Origin: UBA8516 sp964434855
GTDB lineage: Archaea; Thermoproteota; Nitrososphaeria; Nitrososphaerales; Nitrosopumilaceae
DNA: 11,121 bases
NCBI GenBank assembly: GCA_964434855.1
Contig: CAYSWR010000034.1
Coordinates: forward strand, 1 to 11,121
Direction of reading: 5' to 3'
Of this stretch, positions 1 through 7,212 are shown piece by piece. How positions within the stretch are numbered: position 1 is the first letter of the stretch; each line of letters starts with the position of its first letter. Below the pieces are notes generated by a model that saw nothing but the letters and a program-made list of their open reading frames with translations, searched no databases and was not told the DNA's origin. The position numbers and the translations under genes are program-made.

Positions 1-165
1 AAATTTTTCTGTATCTCTTACTGAATTTCTTATACTGGCTTTTAGAATATATTCGAATGTCATCTTTTATTCTATATACTATTGTTCCTTTAGGAATTTT
101 TTTTTTGCAAAAAGACCCTTGCCAGAAATTGATCCATGTTTTATAACAATATCTGGATGTAACAC
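1..165 (-). CDS. SET-domain protein, 5' part only, with an apparent frameshift
   Basis: Reading leftward from a GTG at 165-163, the first 19 or so codons give an N-terminus ending in SISGKGLFAKK, the typical opening of a SET domain (consensus GrGlFA followed by IpkG). The matching continuation IPKGTIVYRIKDD is present but in another frame, reached only past a run of ten A on the coding strand (97-106). Without a shift the frame ends at a TAG at 81-79, after 28 codons. One extra A, or a -1 slip, joins the two halves, and the joined frame stays open to the window edge. SET proteins are usually lysine methyltransferases; the substrate cannot be told here. The gene lies just downstream of uvrA on the same strand, but a TATA-like box at 185-192 suggests its own leaderless start. 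It may be a pseudogene, a sequence error in the homopolymer, or a slippage-expressed gene. Confidence 0.6.
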
Positions 166-184
166 AAAATTATCTAATTTTTCT

Positions 185-192
185 AGTATATC
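185..192 (-). promoter_or_regulatory. TATA-like box for the SET-domain gene
   Basis: On the minus strand this reads GATATACT and is centred about 24 bases before the GTG at 165, a spacing that fits leaderless archaeal transcription. It lies in the 44-base gap after the uvrA stop codon. The call rests on position and A/T pattern only. Confidence 0.35.
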
Positions 193-209
193 TTCACCGG
201 GTGTCTATT

Positions 210-3068
210 TTATTGGATTTGAAGATTAGTTTCTATCGTTTGTTCTGATACGTTAGTAAGATTTAGAATCTTTTTTAGGTATTGCCCAGTGTAACTTTTT
301 AGATTTTGAGATACTTGTTCTGGTGCTCCACAAGCAATAATCTGTCCTCCTTTATCTCCGCCCTCAGGCCCCAAATCTATTATCCAATCAGAATTTTTTA
401 TTACATCCATGTTGTGTTCTATTATGATTACGGTATTTCCAAGATTGACTAACCTGTTCAAAACATCAAGTAATTTTTGTACATCTGCAAAATGTAATCC
501 AGTGGTGGGTTCGTCTAGAGTGTAGACTGTTTTTCCGGTATCTCTTTTTGAAAGTTCAGCTGCAAGTTTTACCCTTTGAGCTTCTCCGCCTGACAAAGTA
601 GTTGCAGCTTGCCCTAGTTTGATATATCCTAAACCTACATCAGCAATTGTTTGTAGTTTTCTTTGAATTGTCGGTATATTTGCAAAGAACTCTAGTGCTT
701 CATCGACTGTCATAGAAAGAATATCTGAGATGTTTTTTCCCTTGTAAAGAACTGAAAGTGTTTCTGAATTGTAACGCTTTCCTTTACATTCATCACACAT
801 CACATACACATCTGACAAAAACTGCATCTCTATCTTCTTTACGCCGTCTCCTTCACATGCAAAACACCTGCCATCTGCTACATTAAATGAGAATTGGCCA
901 GGTGTATATCCTCGTTCTTTTGACGTTTCTGTATTTGCATAAAGTTCACGAATTGGAGTAAATGCACTAATGTAAGTGGCAGGATTTGATCTAGGTGTTC
1001 TGCCAATTGGTGACTGATCTATGCCAATTATTTTATCGACATGTTCTTTTCCAAGTATTTCTTTATGTTTTCCTGGTCTTTCTGTTGAAGCATAAAAGTG
1101 TGCAGCAAGTGCATTGTATAAAATATCATTTACAAGCGTAGATTTTCCCGACCCTGATACTCCTGTAACTGTAATCATCAATCCTAAGGGAAACTCGACA
1201 TCAATATGTTTTAGATTATTCTCCGATGCTCCCTTTACAACCAATTTTCCTTTTTGTTGACGTGTTTTTTTTACAAGTCTTATCGCATCATGATTTTTTA
1301 GATATTTTCCAGTAATTGATTTATGATCATTTAAAATATCATTTACCTTTCCTTCGAAAACTACACTTCCTCCATGAATCCCCGCTCCTGGTCCAAGATC
1401 TACTATCCAATCAGAATTTCGTATGACTTCTTCATCATGTTCTACTACAAGTATGCTGTTTCCAAGATCACGGAGTTTGGTTAGTGTTTTTATGAGCTTA
1501 GCATTGTCTCTTTGATGTAAACCAATTGTGGGCTCATCAAGAACATATAGCACGCCAGTAAGGTTGGAACCTATTTGTGTGGCAAGTCTAATTCTTTGTG
1601 ATTCTCCTCCTGACAGTGTTGCACTGACTCTGTTTAGTGTAAGATAATTTAGACCGACGTTTTTCAAAAATTCTAGCCTAGAGATGATTTCTTTTAGAAC
1701 TGATTTTGCAATATATTTTTCAGTTTCTGTTAATTTTAGATTTTGGAAAAAGTCATAACATGTATCAATTGAAAGATCACATACGTCCATTATTGACATG
1801 GAATTAATTTTTACAGCTAATGCTTCATCTTTGAGTTTTCTTCCTTTACATGAACCACATGGTGTTTCACGCATAAATTTACTAATTTCCTCTCTTTTAG
1901 ATTCAGAATCAGTTTCAACAAAATTTCGGTGTAGATTAGGTATGACTCCACTGAAAGTATTGGCATATTGCCACTTTGAATCAGTTGTTTGCGATTCGTA
2001 GGAAAACTGTACTACTTCATCAGTACCATGCAAAATAACCTGCATTTGTCTTGGAGTCATCTCATTTATTGGAGTCATAAGATTAAAACCAAATTTCTTA
2101 CCAACATCCCTAAGTGTTTGTCTTCTAAACGAGGAAAATCTACCTGACCATGGAACGATCGCACCATCAAGTATTGATTTTGATTTGTCTGGAATTAGTA
2201 AATCTGGATCAAACTCCGTCTTGACACCAAGACCATGACACATTTTACATGCGCCAAAAGGTGAGTTGAATGAAAACGTTCTAGGCTCTAGTTCTCCTAT
2301 TGAAATTCCACAATGTGGACAGGCATTATTTTGTGAAAATATCTGTTCATCATTTCCTGAAATAAGCACAGTTCCTTTTGTTGTCTTTAGCGCATTTTGG
2401 ACAGATTCAAATAATCTGCTTTTTTCTTCCTTTGACGCCTTTATTCTGTCTACAACTATCTCTATGTTGTGCCATTTCTGTTTGTCAAGAATTGGAATCT
2501 CACCATTTAATTCGACTATCTCATTGTCTACTCTAATTCTAGAATATCCTGATTTTTTTACTTGCTCGAAGAGCTTCTCATACGTTCCTTTTTTTCTTCT
2601 AATTAGAGGTGCAAGTACCATTATGTTTTTGCCATCTGATTTCTTTAAGATTGACTCACAAATTGATTCTGCTGACTGATTGGATATGCGTCTGCCACAT
2701 TTTGTACAGTGAGGAATTCCTATTCTGGCATAAAGCAGCCTTAGATAATCATAGATCTCTGTTATTGTTCCAACAGTAGAGCGTGGATTTTTACTTGTAG
2801 TTTTTTGTTGTATTGAAATTGCCGGTGATAGGCCATCAATTGAATCAAGATCTGGTTTATCCATCATTTCTAAAAATTGTCGAGCATAAGAAGACAGTGA
2901 TTCTACGTATCTTCTTTGACCTTCAGCATAGATTGTATCAAATGCAAGTGTGGACTTGCCAGACCCAGAAAGTCCAGTAATTACAACTAGTCTATTCTTT
3001 GGGATGTCTAAATTGATATTTTTTAAGTTGTGTTCTCTTGCTCCGCGAATTTTTAGTTTATCGTTCAT
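210..3068 (-). CDS. uvrA: Excinuclease ABC subunit A (UvrA)
   Basis: UvrA is the damage-sensing ATPase of nucleotide excision repair; as a dimer it finds distorted DNA and loads UvrB. The 952 residues have the full family plan. The first ATPase has Walker A at 32-40 (GLSGSGKST), signature LSGGESQRIRL at 485-495 and Walker B YVLDEPTIGL at 508-517. The second has GVSGSGKST at 636-644, LSGGEAQRVKL at 825-835 and LDEPTTGLH at 851-859. Zinc-module cysteines are C250/C253 with C274/C277 and C735/C738 with C758/C761; further CxxC pairs occur at 121/124 and 404/407. Length is normal for the family. The ATG at 3066-3068 overlaps the uvrB stop codon by four bases (ATGA), which indicates translational coupling. 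Archaeal uvr genes are generally thought to have come from bacteria. No uvrC follows; the next gene downstream encodes a SET-domain protein. Confidence 0.98.
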   Translation of the reverse strand: MNDKLKIRGAREHNLKNINLDIPKNRLVVITGLSGSGKSTLAFDTIYAEGQRRYVESLSSYARQFLEMMDKPDLDSIDGLSPAISIQQKTTSKNPRSTVGTITEIYDYLRLLYARIGIPHCTKCGRRISNQSAESICESILKKSDGKNIMVLAPLIRRKKGTYEKLFEQVKKSGYSRIRVDNEIVELNGEIPILDKQKWHNIEIVVDRIKASKEEKSRLFESVQNALKTTKGTVLISGNDEQIFSQNNACPHCGISIGELEPRTFSFNSPFGACKMCHGLGVKTEFDPDLLIPDKSKSILDGAIVPWSGRFSSFRRQTLRDVGKKFGFNLMTPINEMTPRQMQVILHGTDEVVQFSYESQTTDSKWQYANTFSGVIPNLHRNFVETDSESKREEISKFMRETPCGSCKGRKLKDEALAVKINSMSIMDVCDLSIDTCYDFFQNLKLTETEKYIAKSVLKEIISRLEFLKNVGLNYLTLNRVSATLSGGESQRIRLATQIGSNLTGVLYVLDEPTIGLHQRDNAKLIKTLTKLRDLGNSILVVEHDEEVIRNSDWIVDLGPGAGIHGGSVVFEGKVNDILNDHKSITGKYLKNHDAIRLVKKTRQQKGKLVVKGASENNLKHIDVEFPLGLMITVTGVSGSGKSTLVNDILYNALAAHFYASTERPGKHKEILGKEHVDKIIGIDQSPIGRTPRSNPATYISAFTPIRELYANTETSKERGYTPGQFSFNVADGRCFACEGDGVKKIEMQFLSDVYVMCDECKGKRYNSETLSVLYKGKNISDILSMTVDEALEFFANIPTIQRKLQTIADVGLGYIKLGQAATTLSGGEAQRVKLAAELSKRDTGKTVYTLDEPTTGLHFADVQKLLDVLNRLVNLGNTVIIIEHNMDVIKNSDWIIDLGPEGGDKGGQIIACGAPEQVSQNLKSYTGQYLKKILNLTNVSEQTIETNLQIQ

Positions 3069-5002
3069 TGCTTTATCACCTTTTGAATCTGAGCAAGTTT
3101 CTCTCGATATTCTATGGCACGTTCAAAATCAAGATCTTCTGCAAATCTTTTCATCATTGCTTCTGTTTCAATTGCAAATTTGATTAAATCATGCTTTGAC
3201 ATGTGTTTTACCTCCTCTAGTTTTACAGTCATTTGTGGTATTGCTTTTACAATTGTGCTTGGTGTGATTCCCATCTGTTTGTTATAATACGATTGTTTTT
3301 TCCTTCTCCTTTCAGTTTCTGCTATTGCAAGCTTCATTGATTTTGTTGATGAATCTGCATACATTATTACCGTTCCATCGATGTTTCTTGCAGCTCTGCC
3401 AAAACTCTGAATAAGACTGGTTGTGTTTCTAAGAAAACCTTCCTTGTCCGCGTCTAGTATGGCAACAAGAGAAACTTCAGGTATGTCAAGTCCCTCTCTG
3501 AGTAGATTTATGCCTACAAGGACATAAAACTCACCAAGGCGCAGCTGTCGAATTAGTTCAGTTCTTTGTAGATTCTCAATTTCAGAATGCAAGTATCTTA
3601 CCTTTACCTGTTTTTTGGATAGATATTCTGCAAGGTCTTCTGCCATACGTTTTGTAAGGGTGGTAACAAGAACCCGTTGATCTTTTTCTTCTCTTTTTTT
3701 AATTTCTGATACCAAGTCGTCCATCTGGTTTTTGGTACTTCTTATCTCTACTTGTGGGTCAACAAGTCCTGTAGGGCGAATTAATTGTTCGACTATTTGA
3801 AAACTTGTTTTACGCTCATAATCGCCTGGAGTTGCTGATACAAAGATTGTATTTTTTATGCATTTTTCAAACTCTTCAAACTTTAATGGTCTGTTATCAA
3901 AAGCACTTGGCAACCTAAACCCGTAATCTATCAATGCCTTTTTGCGTGAATAATCCCCCTTGTACATTCCATGAAGCTGTGGTAAGGTAACATGCGATTC
4001 ATCTATTACAAGTAAGAAGTCATCACCAAAAAAGTCAAGTAAGCAAAATGCTGGTTCCCCTGGATTTCTCCCATCAAAATGTCTTGAGTAATTTTCAATA
4101 CCAGAACAATATCCTAACTCTTCTATCATTTCAAGATCAAAGTTTGTTCGCATTTCAAGACGTTGTCTTTCTAATTCTTTTAGCTCAGGCAGTCTCTGTC
4201 CAAGTTCATCTTTAATTGAATTTACTGCAATTTGTCTTGCATCATCTGCAACAAGATAATGTTTTGCAGGAAATATCTTAATCTTTGATATTGATTTTTT
4301 TTCTTTTAATGAAACGGGGTCATGAATTGATATTTTTTCTATTTCATCACCCAACATGGATATTCGTACAACGTCATCTGAATACGCAGGAATGATATCT
4401 ATGGTGTCTCCTTTTATTCTGAATCTTCCTGATACAAGGTCGGTATCGTTTCTCTCATATCTGGCATTGACAAGTTTTTTAATTAGACCAGAACGATTTG
4501 AAATCAAACCCTTTTCAATATTAATTGACATTGATTCCCAATCACGTGGAGACCCAAGTGAATAGATGCACGAGACGGTTGCAACAATGACAGTTGGTTC
4601 ACCGGAAAGGAGCATCGCAGTTGCCTCAAGACGCATTTTTTCTATTTTTTCATTGATTCGTGTATCTTTTTCTATATAGGTATCTGTTTGTGGAATGTAA
4701 CTTTCTGGTTGGTAATAATCATAATAACTAACAAAATACCCTACATTGTTTTTTGGGAAAAATTGTTTTAATTCAGAATAAAGTTGCGCGGCCAGAGTCT
4801 TATTGTGAGATATGACTAGTGTATTTTTTCCAGTTCTTTGTATGACATTTGCAACAGTGAATGTCTTTCCACTTCCTGTTACGCCAAGCAATGTCTGAAT
4901 TTTCTTTTTTCTGACTCCTTCAACTAGCAGATCTATTGCCTGAGGCTGGTCACCTGTAGGCTGAAATTCTGACGATATTTCAAAGCTTTGACTTTGTAGC
5001 AC
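3065..5002 (-). CDS. uvrB: Excinuclease ABC subunit B (UvrB)
   Basis: UvrB is the helicase-like subunit that verifies a lesion after loading by UvrA and then recruits the nuclease UvrC. The 645 residues carry Walker A GVTGSGKT at 40-47, the damage-probing beta-hairpin region starting YYDYYQPESYIPQ at 93-105, helicase motif II DESH at 334-337, VSATP at 388-392, the GINLLREGLDIPE stretch at 497-509 and motif VI QSFGRAARN at 532-540. The C-terminal 35 or so residues form the UVR motif (FAEDLDFERAIEYREKLAQI), which contacts partner proteins. The start is GTG at 5000-5002; an ATG at 5002-5004 is out of frame. A TATA-like box about 25 bases upstream suggests a leaderless message. It is the first gene of a uvrB-uvrA unit, overlapping uvrA by four bases. 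Confidence 0.98.
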   Translation of the reverse strand: MLQSQSFEISSEFQPTGDQPQAIDLLVEGVRKKKIQTLLGVTGSGKTFTVANVIQRTGKNTLVISHNKTLAAQLYSELKQFFPKNNVGYFVSYYDYYQPESYIPQTDTYIEKDTRINEKIEKMRLEATAMLLSGEPTVIVATVSCIYSLGSPRDWESMSINIEKGLISNRSGLIKKLVNARYERNDTDLVSGRFRIKGDTIDIIPAYSDDVVRISMLGDEIEKISIHDPVSLKEKKSISKIKIFPAKHYLVADDARQIAVNSIKDELGQRLPELKELERQRLEMRTNFDLEMIEELGYCSGIENYSRHFDGRNPGEPAFCLLDFFGDDFLLVIDESHVTLPQLHGMYKGDYSRKKALIDYGFRLPSAFDNRPLKFEEFEKCIKNTIFVSATPGDYERKTSFQIVEQLIRPTGLVDPQVEIRSTKNQMDDLVSEIKKREEKDQRVLVTTLTKRMAEDLAEYLSKKQVKVRYLHSEIENLQRTELIRQLRLGEFYVLVGINLLREGLDIPEVSLVAILDADKEGFLRNTTSLIQSFGRAARNIDGTVIMYADSSTKSMKLAIAETERRRKKQSYYNKQMGITPSTIVKAIPQMTVKLEEVKHMSKHDLIKFAIETEAMMKRFAEDLDFERAIEYREKLAQIQKVIKQ

Positions 5003-5004
5003 AT

Positions 5005-5021
5005 CAAAAATTATTAAAAAC
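5005..5021 (-). terminator. T-rich tract after the split-barrel gene
   Basis: On the minus strand this is CGTTTTTAATAATTTTT, two T-runs of the type at which archaeal RNA polymerase stops. It lies 32-48 bases past the stop codon of the 5053-5685 gene and directly before the uvrB start, so one gap would hold both the upstream gene's terminator and the uvrB core promoter. No hairpin is evident. Confidence 0.3.
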
Positions 5022-5023
5022 GA

Positions 5024-5031
5024 AATTTAAA
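5024..5031 (-). promoter_or_regulatory. TATA-like box of the uvrB-uvrA unit
   Basis: The minus strand reads TTTAAATT, close to the archaeal box A, centred about 25 bases before the uvrB GTG at 5002. That places the transcription start at or next to the start codon, so the message would be leaderless. The box lies in the 50-base gap after the stop codon of the preceding gene. Confidence 0.55.
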
Positions 5032-5052
5032 GCAATGGTAATTTTACTATGT

Positions 5053-5685
5053 CTACCAAAGAGGATCTTCTGATGCCTCTAGACCATTTTTTGTTTGTTT
5101 TATTCCCATAATCTCAAGTGTGCTTTTTGCAGTAGGCGTGTTTCGTTCTAAAATTTTTTGAGCAAGTTCAAGACGAGTCTTTCTGTCCAAATGCTGGCCT
5201 ATTTTGTATTTTCCCCGCATCGTGGAAGGAGTGACTTTGATTATTGCAACTTCGTCTACTACCTTCATATCAGCTCTTATGTTCTCGTATCTTCCTTCTG
5301 GTTGGTATTTTTTCATGAGTGCGTTGAGGGCAAGTGTTTTTTCATTTCTATCTGAAACTAAAGCAGCAATTCCCTTTATCACGACGCTAATGTATAGAGT
5401 ATCTGCTTGTGAAGCATCAAGAGGATCAGTAAAATATGAGGGAAGAAATTCTAAGCTTTTATCGACTTCAAAACCAACCCTGTTGTTTCTTTTTATGTTT
5501 TCAATTTTTTCACCTTTAGTGTGAGAATGCATGTAAATTACATCATTTGTATAGACAAAATTCATAGGAATTATCTGTGGATACCCATCTTTGTCAATAC
5601 TGCAAATTCTACCAGTTTCTTGCTCATTTAGGAATTTGATGATTTTTTCCTTTGATTTGATCTCAAGTCTGCCAAGAAGCTGCAT
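5053..5685 (-). CDS. Pyridoxamine 5'-phosphate oxidase-like split-barrel flavoprotein
   Basis: The first 150 or so of 210 residues match the split beta-barrel fold shared by pyridoxamine-phosphate oxidase-like and F420-dependent reductases. ETGRICSIDKDGYPQIIPMN (22-41) forms the first strands. HSHTKGEKIENIKRNNRVGF (53-72) is the segment that usually binds the cofactor phosphate; it resembles the H-x-x-x-x-G-x-K region of nitroimidazole-reductase-like members. ALMKKYQPEG (122-131) is the usual helix before the last strands. Residues 160-210 form a charged, probably helical tail beyond the core. FMN, F420 or heme are all possible cofactors in this superfamily, and the substrate cannot be predicted. 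True vitamin B6 synthesis is unlikely from so general a match. The start is ATG 5683-5685. The gene diverges from a small membrane-protein gene. Confidence 0.75.
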   Translation of the reverse strand: MQLLGRLEIKSKEKIIKFLNEQETGRICSIDKDGYPQIIPMNFVYTNDVIYMHSHTKGEKIENIKRNNRVGFEVDKSLEFLPSYFTDPLDASQADTLYISVVIKGIAALVSDRNEKTLALNALMKKYQPEGRYENIRADMKVVDEVAIIKVTPSTMRGKYKIGQHLDRKTRLELAQKILERNTPTAKSTLEIMGIKQTKNGLEASEDPLW

Positions 5686-5747
5686 ACAATTTGATTAACT
5701 ATGTTTTGATATTTCTGTATATAGTTTTAATAGATAAATTAGGGTGA
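5686..5747. promoter_or_regulatory. Divergent promoter region
   Basis: This 62-base gap separates two divergent genes. TGTATATAG at 5716-5724 is centred about 27 bases before the plus-strand GTG at 5748, a good leaderless fit. Read on the minus strand, the same segment lies about 35 bases before the ATG at 5685. A second minus-strand A/T element (AAATATCA, near 5705-5712) lies about 25 bases before that ATG. The sequence does not show which is used in each direction. Confidence 0.4.
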
Positions 5748-6173
5748 GTGTTACAATCTAGTATGAAAATCATAGATCAACTTATTGATTTTAAGGGGTT
5801 TTTACTTGCAGGTAGTGCTATTATATCATTTTCACATTTTGTCTATACTTTATTTGGTTATACCATTCCTGAAATAGTTGTACAGTTTTTCAAGGAATTT
5901 GGTGCGGTAATAGTAATGATGGCTGTATTTGTTTTTGCAGTGACGTGGCTTCTAAAAGCAAAACCGCACAAAAGACCACAAAACTATTCAGTAATTGTAT
6001 ACGATGTGTATGGAAATGAATCTAAAATAGATGGGTTAAGATCTAATTTTAAAACACATGATGTAGCATGGAGTTTTATGAAACAATACAAAAAATCCTA
6101 TCCACTATACAATTTTGCCATGGTATCAGATCTACCAAATTCCGAAAAAATGACCATATTCAAATACCTCTAA
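5748..6173 (+). CDS. Small membrane protein with cytoplasmic C-terminal domain, unknown function
   Basis: I do not recognise this 141-residue protein. Two hydrophobic segments are visible, at about 17-38 and 51-69 (GAVIVMMAVFVFAVTWLL), followed by a basic stretch KAKPHKRP at 70-77. By the positive-inside rule that puts the remaining 65 or so residues in the cytoplasm. This soluble part (YSVIVYDVYGNESKIDGL, then THDVAWSFMKQYKKSYP) looks like a small folded alpha/beta domain but matches no family I can name. The start is uncertain: GTG at 5748 fits a leaderless start from the TATA-like box at 5716-5724, while ATG at 5763 (five codons later) would have a GGTGA motif 15 bases upstream, rather far for a ribosome-binding site. 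It converges on the Ig-like protein gene at 6274. Confidence 0.7.
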   Translation: MLQSSMKIIDQLIDFKGFLLAGSAIISFSHFVYTLFGYTIPEIVVQFFKEFGAVIVMMAVFVFAVTWLLKAKPHKRPQNYSVIVYDVYGNESKIDGLRSNFKTHDVAWSFMKQYKKSYPLYNFAMVSDLPNSEKMTIFKYL

Positions 6174-6177
6174 ACTA

Positions 6178-6191
6178 GTTTTAACTAAAAC
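6178..6191. repeat. Small inverted repeat just after the 5748-6173 gene
   Basis: GTTTT-AACT-AAAAC forms a perfect five-pair stem with a four-base loop, starting five bases after the stop codon of the membrane-protein gene. It lies in the 100-base gap between two convergent genes. It may help end transcription from either side, but A/T stems this short are common in such sequence. Confidence 0.3.
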
Positions 6192-6272
6192 CTGCGTTTA
6201 CTAGTGTGTTCATAAGATAGAGTATTAGATAAAACGATGGTTTGAATAATTTCTGATTTTCTAAAACGTGGA

Positions 6273-6304
6273 TTTATTTTCTTTTTTGTTTTTTCTTGTT
6301 TTTT
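6273..6304 (+). terminator. T-rich tract, probable terminator for the 5748-6173 gene
   Basis: The plus strand holds runs of four to six T separated by single other bases, the kind of U-rich signal that ends archaeal transcription without a hairpin. It lies about 100 bases past the stop codon of the plus-strand gene. On the minus strand the same bases encode the lysine/arginine tail of the Ig-like protein. Confidence 0.4.
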
Positions 6305-7173
6305 AAATGCCAAACAAATATAAAAAATCCAATAACAGAAGATACGATTGTTCCTACTCCTACCACTGGAGCTATGAAAAAGTTTCCTACCCAAATCCCT
6401 TCTGCGCCTCCTATCTCTAAGGTTCCTCTTTGTCTTGCAAACACTTTCAGCGAGTCTTCTACGGTGTATTCTTTGCCTCTCTCATCAAAAAATGAAGTTG
6501 ATACATTTATTGTAACATCAGTTGGGATTGTGAGATCCTTCGGTGTCTGTAAAATAAATTCAAAATTTTCTGCCTTGCCAGCATTTAGATTCGTCAGTGA
6601 ATAGATCTTTTTACCATCTAGCATTATCTGGTCTGAACCTGCAGTTATCTTGATGTTATGTGCATTATATCCTTGATTCCTGACAGTTCCTTTGACAGAG
6701 AACATTTCTCCGGCAAATACAGAATCTGGTGTATCAAAGTCAAGTAAAAGTATGGGCTTTGATTGGATATTAAACTCGATTGCTTTTGTGAGGGTATTTT
6801 TTACTGGCTTTTCATCAAAAAAACCTTTGATAAAATACTCTACAGAAACATTTGTAAGAAATTTTCCATCTGGTGATTCTGGTTTTATTTTCATGTTAAA
6901 ATTGTTACCTAATGTAGAATCTCTTGGAAGACTTTGTATATTGAATTGATTTTGTGAAATTTCTATTTCCGGCGATGATATGCTAATAGTAATGTTAGAC
7001 ATCTGATCTGCTTTTGTTTTTACTACTGATGAAAGGATAAATTCGTTTCCCTGTGTAACTACGTCGGGATAATTTATGGTGACATCTATGTTAGCATCAG
7101 ATATGACACTCTCCATACCATAAATAGGAAGAATGAAAATAGATGCAATAAAAACTAGAATTATTTTATTCAC
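6274..7173 (-). CDS. Membrane-anchored extracellular Ig-like (NEW3/CARDB-type) protein
   Basis: This 299-residue protein has the layout of an archaeal cell-surface protein. A hydrophobic signal sequence (IILVFIASIFILPIYG, 4-19) is followed by two beta-rich repeats of about 110 residues: about 30-135 (starting VTINYPDVVTQGNEFILSSV) and about 140-246 (LLDFDTPDSVFAGEMFSV, then VRNQGYNAHNIKI). The second carries the ordered pattern of NEW3/CARDB Ig-like folds. A membrane helix at about 264-289 and a basic tail KNKKKQKRK follow, so the bulk lies outside the cell. N-x-S/T sequons occur at N60, N108 and N223. The start is GTG 7171-7173 with a TATA-like box 26 bases upstream. Such domains often serve in adhesion or scaffolding or accompany other envelope proteins; no enzymatic motif is visible and the partner is unknown. 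Confidence 0.8.
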   Translation of the reverse strand: MNKIILVFIASIFILPIYGMESVISDANIDVTINYPDVVTQGNEFILSSVVKTKADQMSNITISISSPEIEISQNQFNIQSLPRDSTLGNNFNMKIKPESPDGKFLTNVSVEYFIKGFFDEKPVKNTLTKAIEFNIQSKPILLLDFDTPDSVFAGEMFSVKGTVRNQGYNAHNIKITAGSDQIMLDGKKIYSLTNLNAGKAENFEFILQTPKDLTIPTDVTINVSTSFFDERGKEYTVEDSLKVFARQRGTLEIGGAEGIWVGNFFIAPVVGVGTIVSSVIGFFIFVWHLKNKKKQKRK

Positions 7174-7177
7174 AGTC

Positions 7178-7194
7178 TTAGGTTCAAATCCTAA
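7178..7194. repeat. Hairpin identical in shape to a tRNA T-arm
   Basis: TTAGG-TTCAAAT-CCTAA is a perfect five-pair stem with a seven-base loop that fits the T-arm consensus GGTTCRANYCC. No D-arm, anticodon arm or acceptor stem accompanies it, so it is not a tRNA. It lies between the TATA-like box and the start codon of the Ig-like protein gene. Confidence 0.35.
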
Positions 7195-7205
7195 CTTATA
7201 ATATT
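7195..7205 (-). promoter_or_regulatory. TATA-like box of the Ig-like surface protein gene
   Basis: The minus strand reads AATATTATAAG, with the TTATAA core centred about 26 bases before the GTG at 7173. The gene therefore probably has its own leaderless promoter in the 39-base gap, rather than depending on read-through from the oxidoreductase gene upstream. Confidence 0.5.
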
Positions 7206-7212
7206 GTTTGAA

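Noticed and set aside
1798..3183. Plus-strand open frames opposite uvrA and the uvrA/uvrB junction
   Set aside because: They are antisense to two highly conserved genes, with cysteine/serine/phenylalanine-rich translations typical of shadows; no promoter or domain supports them.
6185..6394. Open frame of 69 codons on the minus strand at the end of the Ig-like protein gene
   Set aside because: It overlaps the membrane-anchor coding region in another frame, has a composition typical of a shadow frame and resembles no family; the 299-residue frame has signal peptide, domains and anchor.
7178..7201. A tRNA gene suggested by the T-arm motif
   Set aside because: Upstream sequence lacks a D-arm, anticodon arm and matching acceptor strand, and it runs into the coding start of the surface protein.
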